Shown here piece after piece: positions 19,684 through 27,703 of a DNA stretch of 52,717 nucleotides (position 1 is the first letter of the stretch; each line of letters opens with the position of its first letter). The translations under genes and the position numbers were made by a program. The DNA comes from Bacteroidales bacterium (GTDB lineage Bacteria; Bacteroidota; Bacteroidia; Bacteroidales; F082). The DNA lies in contig JACZJI010000006.1 of the NCBI GenBank assembly GCA_014860665.1, forward strand, positions 1 to 52,717. Direction: 5' to 3'. A model generated the notes under the pieces. That model was not told the origin of the DNA. It made no database searches and saw nothing but the letters and a program-made list of their open reading frames with translations.

Positions 19684-19791
19684 TTTCAAACTTCTTTTAT
19701 GTTCCCAAATTCAAATACAAATTATTTGCCATGAAGGTTCAGCGGCCAAATTGACAGCATTCCAGTAAAGCCTCTGACAAATTTTTTTTTG

Positions 19792-19799
19792 CAAAAGTA
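19792..19799 (-). promoter_or_regulatory. -7 box of the grpE-dnaJ operon
   Basis: The minus strand reads TACTTTTG, 108 bases upstream of the grpE ATG. A TTTG on the minus strand (plus 19814-19817) lies 14 bases further up. This is the housekeeping-type pattern, and no heat-shock-specific sequence is recognisable. Confidence 0.5.
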
Positions 19800-19807
19800 A
19801 ATTAAAA

Positions 19808-19840
19808 TGTAACCAAAACCGATTTAGAAATCAGGTTACA
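19808..19840 (-). terminator. Probable terminator of the DUF4290-murA unit
   Basis: TGTAACC (19808-19814) pairs with GGTTACA (19834-19840), with an inner GATTT/AAATC. On the minus strand the hairpin leads into a T-rich run. It overlaps the upstream part of the grpE promoter region, so termination of murA and initiation of grpE are packed together. Confidence 0.45.
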
Positions 19841-19869
19841 ATTTATCTGAATTTTGAGAATTGAAAAAA

Positions 19870-21177
19870 TCAGGGAATTCTCACTATATCAGCACCAAGA
19901 TTACGGAGTCGTTCCCCGATGTGCTGATATCCACGGTCAATCTGCTCAATATTATTAATAATGCTGGTTCCTTCGGCAGAAAGTGCTGCAATAAGCAACG
20001 CCACTCCAGCACGAATGTCTGGAGAAGTCATACTGATTCCTCTTAAGGGTTGACTGCCACCAAGTCCGACAACTGTTGCACGGTGCGGATCACATAGAAT
20101 AATCCGAGCTCCCATATCAATAAGTTTATCTACGAAAAACAAGCGGCTTTCAAACATCTTCTGATGTATCAGGACGCTTCCGTTCGCCTGAGTTGCAACT
20201 ACAAGAACAATACTGATAAGGTCGGGAGTAAAACCAGGCCATGGAGCATCCGCAATGGTCATAATGGAGCCATCAATGAATGTTTCGATAGAATAGTTAT
20301 CCTGATTGGGGACCAAAATATCTTTTCCTTTTTGCTCAACCTGAACACCAAGTTTTCTAAAAACCTGAGGGATGATTCCCAAGTCTTCCAACTGAACATT
20401 TTCGATAGTAATTTCAGAATGAGTCATGGCTGCCATTCCAATAAAACTACCCACCTCAATCATATCTGCAAGCAAAGTATGCGTAGTTCCTTTCAGGCTA
20501 CTCACTCCTTCAATGGTCAACAGGTTAGAGCCTATTCCATTGATCTTTGCTCCCATCCGGTTCAGCATTTTACTAAGCTGAACAATATATGGTTCACAAG
20601 CGGCATTGAAAATTGTGGTAGTACCTTCCGCCATCACGGCAGCCATCAAAATATTGGCTGTTCCTGTGATGGAAGCCTCATCGAGGAGCATAGAACTTCC
20701 TTTAAGCTTATCTACAGAAACTTCAAAGCGCCTTGCTACCTCATCATAATTAAAATTGACTCCCAGTCTTTCTAAACCATTAAAATGCGTATCCAACCTC
20801 CGGCGACCAATCTTATCACCTCCAGGTTGTGGAATTACACCTTTGCCATAACGTGCCAACAATGGTCCTAAGATCATGATACTACCACGCAGACTGGTAG
20901 CCTTTTGGGTAAAATCATCGGAATACAGGTAGTCAAGATTGAGATTTTCCGCTTTAAAACTATAGGATTCCTCAGACAGTCTTTCAACTTTTGCTCCCAA
21001 ACCAGCAATCAATTCAATCAAGCGATTCACATCACTAATGTCAGGAACATTGTTAATGACAACTTCATCGGATGTCAATAGAGTTGCACAAACAATCTGC
21101 AAAGCTTCGTTTTTTGCTCCTTGCGGGCAAATCGAACCTTGCAAGGGTTTTCCTCCGACAATCTTGAAAGAAGCCAT
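19870..21177 (-). CDS. murA: UDP-N-acetylglucosamine 1-carboxyvinyltransferase
   Basis: 435 residues. MurA transfers enolpyruvate from PEP to UDP-GlcNAc, the first committed step of peptidoglycan synthesis. The two inverse alpha/beta barrels and the conserved start (IVGGKPLQGSICPQGAKNEAL) are intact. The position equal to Cys115 of E. coli MurA is Asp121 here (QPGGDKIGRRRLDTH). Fosfomycin alkylates that Cys, and enzymes with Asp are active but not inhibited. The gene starts 2 bases after the DUF4290 gene, an arrangement common in Bacteroidota. Confidence 0.97.
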   Translation of the reverse strand: MASFKIVGGKPLQGSICPQGAKNEALQIVCATLLTSDEVVINNVPDISDVNRLIELIAGLGAKVERLSEESYSFKAENLNLDYLYSDDFTQKATSLRGSIMILGPLLARYGKGVIPQPGGDKIGRRRLDTHFNGLERLGVNFNYDEVARRFEVSVDKLKGSSMLLDEASITGTANILMAAVMAEGTTTIFNAACEPYIVQLSKMLNRMGAKINGIGSNLLTIEGVSSLKGTTHTLLADMIEVGSFIGMAAMTHSEITIENVQLEDLGIIPQVFRKLGVQVEQKGKDILVPNQDNYSIETFIDGSIMTIADAPWPGFTPDLISIVLVVATQANGSVLIHQKMFESRLFFVDKLIDMGARIILCDPHRATVVGLGGSQPLRGISMTSPDIRAGVALLIAALSAEGTSIINNIEQIDRGYQHIGERLRNLGADIVRIP

Positions 21178-21179
21178 TG

Positions 21180-21821
21180 TTACTTGTTTTTGCGGGCTTT
21201 ATTTTGATATTGATTGTTGTTCTTGTTTTTTTGCGCACCGCCTTTTTTGCGTTTCACTGTTTTAGCAGGAGAAAGAATATCTGATACTGCTAAAAGAGAC
21301 TCTCCTTCATTGAGCTTTAATTTTCCACCGGAAAGTTCTTCCAGTTGAGCCAAAATTAATTCATCATTTACAGAATCACGGTTCCAGCTCAGGTAAGAAC
21401 GCTTCATATAGTTGGCAATCATTTTTACCATCTCTTCCTTTTCCTGGCCAACATCAAGCTTAATAGCCTCTTTAATCATCTTTTCCAAATTCAGACCATA
21501 ATGTTTGAAACGAATATGATCCTCGCTGTAAGGAAGCCTTTTTGGCCGACTATAAACATCTTTCTTTTCTGGTTTAGCAAAAGGACCGTCAACATCTAAT
21601 TTAAAATCTGAAATAATATATAAATGATCCCATAAGCGGTGCTCATAATCATTGGTAACTTTAATCTGCGGATTCATATTGGCCATAACATCAACAATAT
21701 GTTTTGCCAGTATCAAGCGAGTTTCACGGTCGTCAACCGAAACGGCGTAGTTAACCATCTTTTGAATGTTTCGTCCATATTCGGGAATAGCCATAATTTC
21801 TCGCGAAGTGTTATATTCCAT
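21180..21821 (-). CDS. DUF4290-family protein
   Basis: 213 residues, soluble and mostly helical, ending in a very basic, Asn/Lys-rich tail (about 187-213). The body carries the conserved YGRNIQKMVNYAVSV and LWDHLYIISDF segments that I associate with DUF4290, a Bacteroidota family of unknown function. Its stop lies 2 bases before murA, so the two are co-translated, which hints at a role linked to cell-wall synthesis (inference). The basic tail could bind nucleic acid or phospholipid. Confidence 0.75.
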   Translation of the reverse strand: MEYNTSREIMAIPEYGRNIQKMVNYAVSVDDRETRLILAKHIVDVMANMNPQIKVTNDYEHRLWDHLYIISDFKLDVDGPFAKPEKKDVYSRPKRLPYSEDHIRFKHYGLNLEKMIKEAIKLDVGQEKEEMVKMIANYMKRSYLSWNRDSVNDELILAQLEELSGGKLKLNEGESLLAVSDILSPAKTVKRKKGGAQKNKNNNQYQNKARKNK

Positions 21822-21914
21822 GGTATATCAGGTTTGTGCTATCGATAAATTTTTTTGGATAGGATGAGTATTGCAGGCAGAAAATTCAACTCATAAGATG
21901 CCTGATCTCATCTG

Positions 21915-21922
21915 CAAAATTA
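21915..21922 (-). promoter_or_regulatory. -7 box of the DUF4290-murA unit
   Basis: The minus strand reads TAATTTTG, matching TAnnTTTG, 93 bases before the DUF4290 ATG. A TTG lies 24 bases upstream of it. Confidence 0.4.
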
Positions 21923-21968
21923 AATAAAATATTCTTTAACAGAACACAAGCCATGAATTTTGCTGAAT

Positions 21969-21987
21969 CAGAAAAGCCGCTTTTCTG
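21969..21987 (-). terminator. Hairpin downstream of purE
   Basis: CAGAAAAG (21969-21976) and CTTTTCTG (21980-21987) form a perfect 8-bp stem with a 3-base loop, 59 bases past the purE stop. There is no good T run on either strand, so it may stabilise the 3' end and not terminate. Confidence 0.35.
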
Positions 21988-22045
21988 TCAATAAAAAATA
22001 TGGCCTGAACATTTCAAAACATATTTTAATACATCTTAATAACTC

Positions 22046-22552
22046 TTAGTTGGTTTTGAAACGGAAGCTGATTTTTTTCAAATCTTCATTAGCCTGGGTA
22101 ATTTTATTTTTAAGGTTGCGTTTATAATCTTCCACTTTTTTCATGATTTTTTCATCTGTGAAAGATAATATTTGAGCAGCCAAAATTGCTGCGTTAGTGG
22201 CATTGTTTATACCTACTGAGGCTACAGGAATTCCTGGAGGCATTTGTACAATAGCAAGCAATGCATCCATCCCATCCAGACTGGCATTAATCGGAACACC
22301 GATCACGGGAATTGTCGTCATAGAAGCAATAACTCCCGGAAGATGTGCAGCCATACCAGCTCCTGCGATAATCACTTTAATTCCCCGTTCTTTGGCTCCG
22401 GTTGCAAACGCAGCAACTTCCTCCGGTGTACGGTGGGCTGAGAGAGCTTGTAAGTCAAAGGGAATTTCCATTTCATCAAGAATCAAGGCTGCTTTTTCCA
22501 TAACCTTCATATCCGAAGTACTTCCCATTATAATGCTCACTATTGGTTTCAT
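22046..22552 (-). CDS. purE: N5-carboxyaminoimidazole ribonucleotide mutase (PurE class I)
   Basis: 168 residues, the usual class I length. It converts N5-CAIR to CAIR in de novo purine synthesis. Motifs include the nucleotide loop [10 protein letters not shown] (about 9-18), SAHRTPEEV (about 39-47) and the [12 protein letters not shown] segment (about 66-77), all intact. The partner ATPase gene purK is not in the window. It is transcribed away from hpt across a 167-base divergent promoter region. Confidence 0.96.
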   Translation of the reverse strand: MKPIVSIIMGSTSDMKVMEKAALILDEMEIPFDLQALSAHRTPEEVAAFATGAKERGIKVIIAGAGMAAHLPGVIASMTTIPVIGVPINASLDGMDALLAIVQMPPGIPVASVGINNATNAAILAAQILSFTDEKIMKKVEDYKRNLKNKITQANEDLKKISFRFKTN

Positions 22553-22577
22553 AGAAATAGAAATAATTTATACCTTG

Positions 22578-22585
22578 CGAAGGTA
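22578..22585 (-). promoter_or_regulatory. -7-like box of purE
   Basis: The minus strand reads TACCTTCG, one base off TAnnTTTG, 25 bases before the purE ATG. Confidence 0.35.
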
Positions 22586-22686
22586 CAAAATTAACAAGAC
22601 ATCGGATAAACCAGTTTTTCTTAAAATCCAAAAAATTAGTTGCAATTTTTTTGACTTGTATAACTTTCAAAATTAAGCCTAAATGT

Positions 22687-22694
22687 TATCTTTG
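22687..22694 (+). promoter_or_regulatory. -7 box of the hpt-adk operon
   Basis: TATCTTTG matches the consensus, 25 bases before the hpt ATG at 22720. Its position shows that an in-frame TTG at 22651, upstream of the promoter, cannot be the real start. Confidence 0.5.
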
Positions 22695-22719
22695 TTGGCT
22701 ATTCAAAATTAATTTTAAA

Positions 22720-23256
22720 ATGGCGCAAATTACAGTCTTTGATAAAACTTTTGAACCGTATATTTCATATCAACAAATTGAGCAGTCCGTTAAAAGAATT
22801 GCAGGACAACTGGAAAAGGATCTTAAAGATAAAAATCCGCTTTTCCTTGTTATTCTGAACGGAGCATTTATGTTTGCCGGTGACTTATTCAAAAATCTGA
22901 ACTTCCCAGCTGAAATTTCTTTTATTAAAGTTGCTTCCTACGCAGGAACGCAAAGTACCGGGGAGATTAAGAAACTAATTGGCATTAATGAAAACCTGGA
23001 AGGGAGAACTGTGGTATTGATTGAAGATATTGTAGACTCCGGGAATAGCATGGAAAAAATATTAGAATATTTAGCTTCGGAAAAAACTACCGAAATTAAA
23101 ATTGCCACTTTGCTGTTTAAGCCTGCTGCCTATAAAAAGCATTTTGAAATTGACTATATCGGTTTTGAAATTCCCAATGATTTTATTGTTGGTTATGGAC
23201 TGGATTATAACGGGCAAGCACGTAATTTTAGAGACATTTATAAAATCGTCCAATAA
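22720..23256 (+). CDS. hpt: Hypoxanthine phosphoribosyltransferase
   Basis: 178 residues from the ATG at 22720. The enzyme makes IMP or GMP from hypoxanthine or guanine plus PRPP. The PRPP-binding motif VVLIEDIVDSGNSM (acidic pair E-D) is intact, as is the earlier LVILNGAFMFAGDLF substrate segment. The adenylate kinase gene begins 15 bases later. In Flavobacteriia the same two enzymes are often fused in one chain, so the separation here is informative. The first 23 in-frame codons upstream of ATG are low quality and are crossed by the promoter. Confidence 0.93.
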   Translation: MAQITVFDKTFEPYISYQQIEQSVKRIAGQLEKDLKDKNPLFLVILNGAFMFAGDLFKNLNFPAEISFIKVASYAGTQSTGEIKKLIGINENLEGRTVVLIEDIVDSGNSMEKILEYLASEKTTEIKIATLLFKPAAYKKHFEIDYIGFEIPNDFIVGYGLDYNGQARNFRDIYKIVQ

Positions 23257-23271
23257 ATAATATTTTTTACC

Positions 23272-24441
23272 ATGTTGAATATTGCACTATTTGGCCCTCC
23301 CGGTGCGGGTAAAGGGACACAATCTAAAAAGCTTCTCGAAAAATACAACCTTACATACATTTCTACTGGCGACATGCTGCGCTCGGAAATAGCTGAAGGT
23401 TCTGAATTGGGGATGAAAGCTAAATCAATTATCGAAAAGGGAGGGTTAGTTGACGATGAGTTGATTATCCAACTTATCGAAAAGAAAATCAATACAAACC
23501 CTGATTCAAGAGGCATCCTTTTCGACGGATTCCCTAGAACAACAGTCCAAGCCTATATCCTTGAAGGACTTTTACTCAGACTGAATTCTTCTCTGAATTG
23601 TATGATTAGCCTAGAGGTTCCTGAGAAAGAACTTGTTACTAGGTTATTATTGCGAGCCAAAGAATCTGGGCGTTCCGATGACTCCATGGAAGTTATCAAA
23701 GTCAGACTCAGGGAATATGAAGAGAAGACTAAACCCGTTGCCGACTTCTATGCAAAAAAAAACAAATATTACGCATTAAACGGAGTTGGGAACATTGATA
23801 ATATCTTTGAAAATATTGACTCAGTCATTGAAAAAACCAAGACTAAAACTCAGACTAATATGGTTTTACTTGGGAAACCAGGTGCAGGAAAAGGAACTCA
23901 AGGTAATATGTTAGCTGAAGAGTTGGGACTCGTTTACATCTCGACTGGAAAAATGATGCGCCAGGAAATTAAAGACGGGACAGAAATCGGCAAATTGGCC
24001 AAACCATATATGGACAAAGGTGAAATCGTTCCGGATGAAATTCCAATCCAGCTTATTGAACGTATGATAAATGAGAATCCTCATGCTAATGGATTTATTT
24101 TCAAAGGGTTTCCAAGAACATTAATTCAAGCTTATATACTTGACGGATTACTCCAAAGGGTAAACATGTCCGTTTCTGCTCTTGTTGAGATGAAAATTAC
24201 CACTTTAGAAGCTATTAAACGTCTTTCAGAAAGAGCAAAAACTCCGAAAGCCCGTTCGTATGACCATTCTACCGAATTGATCATCAATCGCCTTGAACAA
24301 TATAGAGATAAGACACTTCCTGTAATTGATTTCTATAAAAACCAGGGGAAATATTATGCCATAAAAGCGGATGGAGATGAGTCGGAAGTTTTTTTAAGAC
24401 TTAAAGCAAAAACCATTGATGTATTTAAGGAAAATTATTGA
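23272..24441 (+). CDS. adk: Tandem (two-domain) adenylate kinase
   Basis: 389 residues, about twice the usual 190, made of two consecutive adenylate kinase domains. Domain 1 (1-190) looks fully active: P-loop GPPGAGKGTQ (8-17), STGDMLR (31-37), FDGFPRT with Asp85, LID residues GRSDD (133-137) and R145. Domain 2 (about 195-389) keeps P-loop GKPGAGKGTQ (201-210), R230, R282, R317, R321 and R340. It has Lys227 for Asp34 and Lys278 for Asp85 (the Mg-associated Asp of the DGFPR motif), and ARSYD in place of GRSDD. Both halves share the unusual QAYIL-D/E-GLL segment, so they arose by internal duplication. Domain 2 is probably impaired or regulatory (inference). Confidence 0.93.
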   Translation: MLNIALFGPPGAGKGTQSKKLLEKYNLTYISTGDMLRSEIAEGSELGMKAKSIIEKGGLVDDELIIQLIEKKINTNPDSRGILFDGFPRTTVQAYILEGLLLRLNSSLNCMISLEVPEKELVTRLLLRAKESGRSDDSMEVIKVRLREYEEKTKPVADFYAKKNKYYALNGVGNIDNIFENIDSVIEKTKTKTQTNMVLLGKPGAGKGTQGNMLAEELGLVYISTGKMMRQEIKDGTEIGKLAKPYMDKGEIVPDEIPIQLIERMINENPHANGFIFKGFPRTLIQAYILDGLLQRVNMSVSALVEMKITTLEAIKRLSERAKTPKARSYDHSTELIINRLEQYRDKTLPVIDFYKNQGKYYAIKADGDESEVFLRLKAKTIDVFKENY

Positions 24442-24463
24442 TAAAAGAACAAATACTGAAAAT

Positions 24464-24499
24464 AAAAAAGCTGTCCAAAAGGACAGCTTTTTTATTTTT
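24464..24499 (+). terminator. Strong intrinsic terminator of hpt-adk
   Basis: Perfect 13-bp arms (24464-24476 and 24481-24493, core GCTGTCC/GGACAGC) around an AAAA loop, with a long T run. The A and T tracts on both sides make it bidirectional, so it may also end the rpmB transcript. Confidence 0.9.
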
Positions 24500-24559
24500 T
24501 TTTCACTTATTATGCGGTCAGCGAATCAACCGGGAAATGAGGTTTAAGAAAAAATTAAA

Positions 24560-24799
24560 TTAATCCTTATAAAAACCTTTTTCTTTGGCATCCTGTAAAG
24601 CGCTATAGATTCCCTTTTTGTTGATAGTTCTAATACCAGCAGCAGAAACTCTCAAAGTAACCCACTCATCTGTTTCAGGAACATAAAACCTTTTTGTATG
24701 AAGATTTGGTTGAAATTTTCTTTTGGTCTTAATATTTGAGTGAGAAACATTGTTTCCTGTTATCACTTTCTTTCCTGTTATCTGACAAATTCTTGACAT
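24560..24799 (-). CDS. rpmB: 50S ribosomal protein L28
   Basis: 79 residues from the ATG at 24799 ([10 protein letters not shown] follows). An in-frame extension 13 codons upstream has no family support. L28 binds 23S rRNA near the E site. The L28 fingerprint is clear: [19 protein letters not shown] and [17 protein letters not shown]. In most Bacteroidota rpmB is followed at once by rpmG and a small DUF4295 gene. Here it stands alone, and a terminator follows 66 bases downstream. Confidence 0.96.
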   Translation of the reverse strand: MSRICQITGKKVITGNNVSHSNIKTKRKFQPNLHTKRFYVPETDEWVTLRVSAAGIRTINKKGIYSALQDAKEKGFYKD

Positions 24800-24963
24800 G
24801 GCTGTTCGTTTTATTCTTGTAAGAAAAATGGAGTGCAAAGAACGGAATATTTTTTCAATTATTCAAACGAATTGTCAATTTTTTCTTTAGACATTATAAT
24901 TAGCACAATTCACTGATTATGTTTTAATTAATTTGATTTTATTCAAAATGAATTTTTGCGAGT

Positions 24964-26016
24964 TTATCGGTTTCCGTACATTTTCTCGTAATACTGCTGA
25001 TAGTTACCCGAAGTAACGTTATCAAGCCAGACCTGATTATTTAGATACCAGTCGACTGTTTTCTCAATACCTTCTTCAAACTGCAGACTTGGTTTCCAAC
25101 CTAGTTCTCTCTGCAATTTTGATGAATCAATCGCATAACGCAAATCATGACCTGCCCGGTCAGTAACGTAAGTTATTAATTGTTCGGAAGTACCAGGTTC
25201 GCGCCCCAGCTTTTTATCCATTACCTTACAAAGAACTTTGATCAAGTCAATATTTTTCCATTCATTGTGTCCACCAATATTATAAGTATCACCGTTTAAC
25301 CCTTTGTGGAAAATCAAATCGATGGCGGAAGCATGATCTTCAACAAACAACCAATCGCGAACATTGACTCCCTTGCCATAAACCGGAAGCGGTTTATTAT
25401 GCCGAATATTATTGATAAATAATGGGATCAATTTTTCAGGAAACTGATTTGGCCCGTAATTATTGGAACAATTTGAAATTACCGTGGGGAGTTGATATGT
25501 ATCATGATAAGCCCTTACAAAATGGTCTGAAGAAGCCTTGGAGGCAGAGTATGGACTGTGTGGATCGTAACCGGTTTCTTCAGTAAAAAATCCTGTCTCC
25601 CCCAATGTTCCATAGACTTCATCTGTTGAAATGTGGTAGAACTTTTTACCTTCTTCATTACCTTTCCAGATTGCTCTTGCCGCATTAAGCAGATTTACAG
25701 TTCCCAGTACATTGGTCACAACAAATTCATTAGGATTCGTAATAGAACGATCTACATGAGATTCAGCTGCCAAATGTATTACTCCATCAAATTCCTCTTT
25801 TTGAAAAAGCTCCAAAATAAATTTCTCATCAGTAATATCTCCCAGCACAAAATGATAGTTGGGCATTTTATCGATATCCGACAGATTCTCCAGATTTCCG
25901 GCATAAGTCAGTTTATCAAGATTGTAGATCTGACAATCGGCATATTTTTTTACAAATAATCGTACAACATGTGAACCAATAAATCCGGCACCTCCGGTGA
26001 TAAGTATTTTCTTCAT
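24964..26016 (-). CDS. rfbB: dTDP-glucose 4,6-dehydratase
   Basis: 350 residues of the extended short-chain dehydrogenase family. It converts dTDP-glucose to dTDP-4-keto-6-deoxyglucose, the precursor of rhamnose and other deoxysugars. NAD-binding GGAGFIGSHVV is at 7-17. The STDEVYG motif with catalytic Thr/Asp/Glu and the YSASK catalytic Tyr-Lys pair are intact, as is the NCSNNYGP segment. It is the last gene of a four-gene sugar operon. RmlA, RmlC and RmlD are not in the window. Confidence 0.95.
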   Translation of the reverse strand: MKKILITGGAGFIGSHVVRLFVKKYADCQIYNLDKLTYAGNLENLSDIDKMPNYHFVLGDITDEKFILELFQKEEFDGVIHLAAESHVDRSITNPNEFVVTNVLGTVNLLNAARAIWKGNEEGKKFYHISTDEVYGTLGETGFFTEETGYDPHSPYSASKASSDHFVRAYHDTYQLPTVISNCSNNYGPNQFPEKLIPLFINNIRHNKPLPVYGKGVNVRDWLFVEDHASAIDLIFHKGLNGDTYNIGGHNEWKNIDLIKVLCKVMDKKLGREPGTSEQLITYVTDRAGHDLRYAIDSSKLQRELGWKPSLQFEEGIEKTVDWYLNNQVWLDNVTSGNYQQYYEKMYGNR

Positions 26017-26062
26017 GTTAATTTTTAATAAGCTGTGAGTATTATATATAAATTATCCAATT

Positions 26063-27091
26063 CTATTTTAAAAGTTCATTTTTACGATAGGCCTGCTCCC
26101 ATTTCCAGGCAGAGGCAACCATTTCCTCTATTCCCTTTTCAGCTTTCCAACCCAATTCTTCGTTGGAAAATGTCGGATCAGCCCATACTTCAATCACATC
26201 GCCTTCACGGCGGTCAACAATTTTATATCTTAATTTTTCTCCTGATATTTTTTCAAAAGCATTAATTACTTCCAAAACTGAATAACCTTTTCCCGTTCCA
26301 AGATTAAAAACTTCAAAACCATTTTTCATTTTGTCTTCAATCATCCTTCTGACAGCCACCACATGTGCTTTGGCCAAATCCACAACATGAATATAATCAC
26401 GAATAGGTGTTCCGTCAATGGTCGGGTAATCACCTCCGAAAACCTTTAATTCCTTACGGATTCCAATAGCTGTTTGAGTAATGAACGGAACCAAATTGTT
26501 AGGTACCCCCAACGGCAATTCTCCGATTAAAGCACTTTCATGAGCTCCAATGGGATTAAAATATCTCAGAGCAATAGTCTTAATTTCTGAAGTTTTTATC
26601 GTATCCTGAAGAATCTCTTCTGAAATTTGTTTGGTATTCCCATAAGGAGATTCGGCCTTTTTTATTGGAGCTTTTTCCGAAACCGGCAATTCATCAGGCT
26701 GACCGTATACAGTACAGGAAGATGAAAACACAATGTAAGGGATTTGATTTTCCTTCATACTTTCCAAAATATTCATCAGAGAAACCAAATTGTTCCGGTA
26801 ATATTCCAATGGTTTTACGACAGACTCTCCCACAGCTTTAGATGCTGCAAAATGAATTACTCCCTTAATATCAGAATTTCTTTTAAAGAAATCTGCTGTT
26901 TTTTCACGGTTAACTAAATCAAAAACCTCAAGTATGGGTCTTATTCCCGTAATCTTTTCAATCTGTCCAACAATCTCCTCACTGGAATTCGACAGATTAT
27001 CAACGATGACAACCTCGAATCCCTGATTCTGCAATTCCACTACCGTATGCGAACCTATATATCCAGTGCCACCAGTAACCAGTATTTTCAT
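26063..27091 (-). CDS. galE: UDP-glucose 4-epimerase
   Basis: 342 residues. It interconverts UDP-glucose and UDP-galactose, and sometimes the N-acetyl forms. The NAD motif GGTGYIGSHT is at 7-16. The SSSCTVYG motif, the YGNTK catalytic Tyr-Lys pair, and LRYFNPIGAHESALIGE are typical of GalE. It starts 22 bases after the acetyltransferase gene and 46 bases before rfbB, so it belongs to the same operon for surface-sugar precursors. Confidence 0.95.
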   Translation of the reverse strand: MKILVTGGTGYIGSHTVVELQNQGFEVVIVDNLSNSSEEIVGQIEKITGIRPILEVFDLVNREKTADFFKRNSDIKGVIHFAASKAVGESVVKPLEYYRNNLVSLMNILESMKENQIPYIVFSSSCTVYGQPDELPVSEKAPIKKAESPYGNTKQISEEILQDTIKTSEIKTIALRYFNPIGAHESALIGELPLGVPNNLVPFITQTAIGIRKELKVFGGDYPTIDGTPIRDYIHVVDLAKAHVVAVRRMIEDKMKNGFEVFNLGTGKGYSVLEVINAFEKISGEKLRYKIVDRREGDVIEVWADPTFSNEELGWKAEKGIEEMVASAWKWEQAYRKNELLK

Positions 27092-27113
27092 CTTACAATT
27101 ATTCGTTATTCAA

Positions 27114-27692
27114 TTATGATATTTTCTTTACTTTCCCCTCTTTTAACTCATATTTTTCATGGCTCTCGGGACATTCTGCCAAACCATTTTTGTCAAAATT
27201 AAGGCGATGCCCGTATTCACTCATCCAGCCCAATTGCTTTGCCGGGTTTCCTACAACCAATGCGTAAGGTAGCACTTCTTTCACTACCACTGCTCCAGCC
27301 CCAATAAAAGCATATTCGCCAATATTATGACCACAAACAATGGTTGCGTTGGCACCAATGCTCGCACCTTTTTTGACCAATGTTTTTGTATACTGTCCAC
27401 GTCGATTGACAGCGCTACGTGGATTTGTTACATTAGTGAATACCATGGATGGCCCTAAAAACACATCATCCTCACAAATTACCCCACTGTATATCGAAAC
27501 ATTATTTTGGACTTTAACATTATTACCAAGAACTACGTCTGGCGAAACCACAACATTTTGCCCGATGTTACAATTCTCTCCCATCTTACAGCCTGTCATA
27601 ATATGTGAAAAGTGCCAGATCTTTGTTCCCTTTCCAATTTCACAACCTTTATCTATTATAGCTGTTTCGTGTGCAAAGTATTCTTTTTCCAT
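27114..27692 (-). CDS. Left-handed beta-helix N-acetyltransferase (WbpD/WlbB-like)
   Basis: 192 residues from the ATG at 27692. A TTG two codons upstream is weaker. The sequence is a run of hexapeptide repeats with V/I every sixth residue ([37 protein letters not shown]), forming a trimeric beta-helix that acetylates with acetyl-CoA. The closest family I recognise acetylates the 3-amino group of UDP-2-acetamido-3-amino-2,3-dideoxyglucuronate. The preceding aminotransferase would make that amine, which supports the call. The substrate remains inferred. Confidence 0.82.
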   Translation of the reverse strand: MEKEYFAHETAIIDKGCEIGKGTKIWHFSHIMTGCKMGENCNIGQNVVVSPDVVLGNNVKVQNNVSIYSGVICEDDVFLGPSMVFTNVTNPRSAVNRRGQYTKTLVKKGASIGANATIVCGHNIGEYAFIGAGAVVVKEVLPYALVVGNPAKQLGWMSEYGHRLNFDKNGLAECPESHEKYELKEGKVKKIS

Positions 27693-27703
27693 TATCAAAT
27701 TTC

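Noticed and set aside
20164..20775. A 203-codon plus-strand frame within murA
   Set aside because: Antisense to murA, with no start region, promoter or recognisable domain.
22197..22676. A 159-codon plus-strand frame over purE
   Set aside because: Antisense to purE, with an Ile/Ala/Pro-rich composition expected from reverse reading of the Rossmann-type gene.
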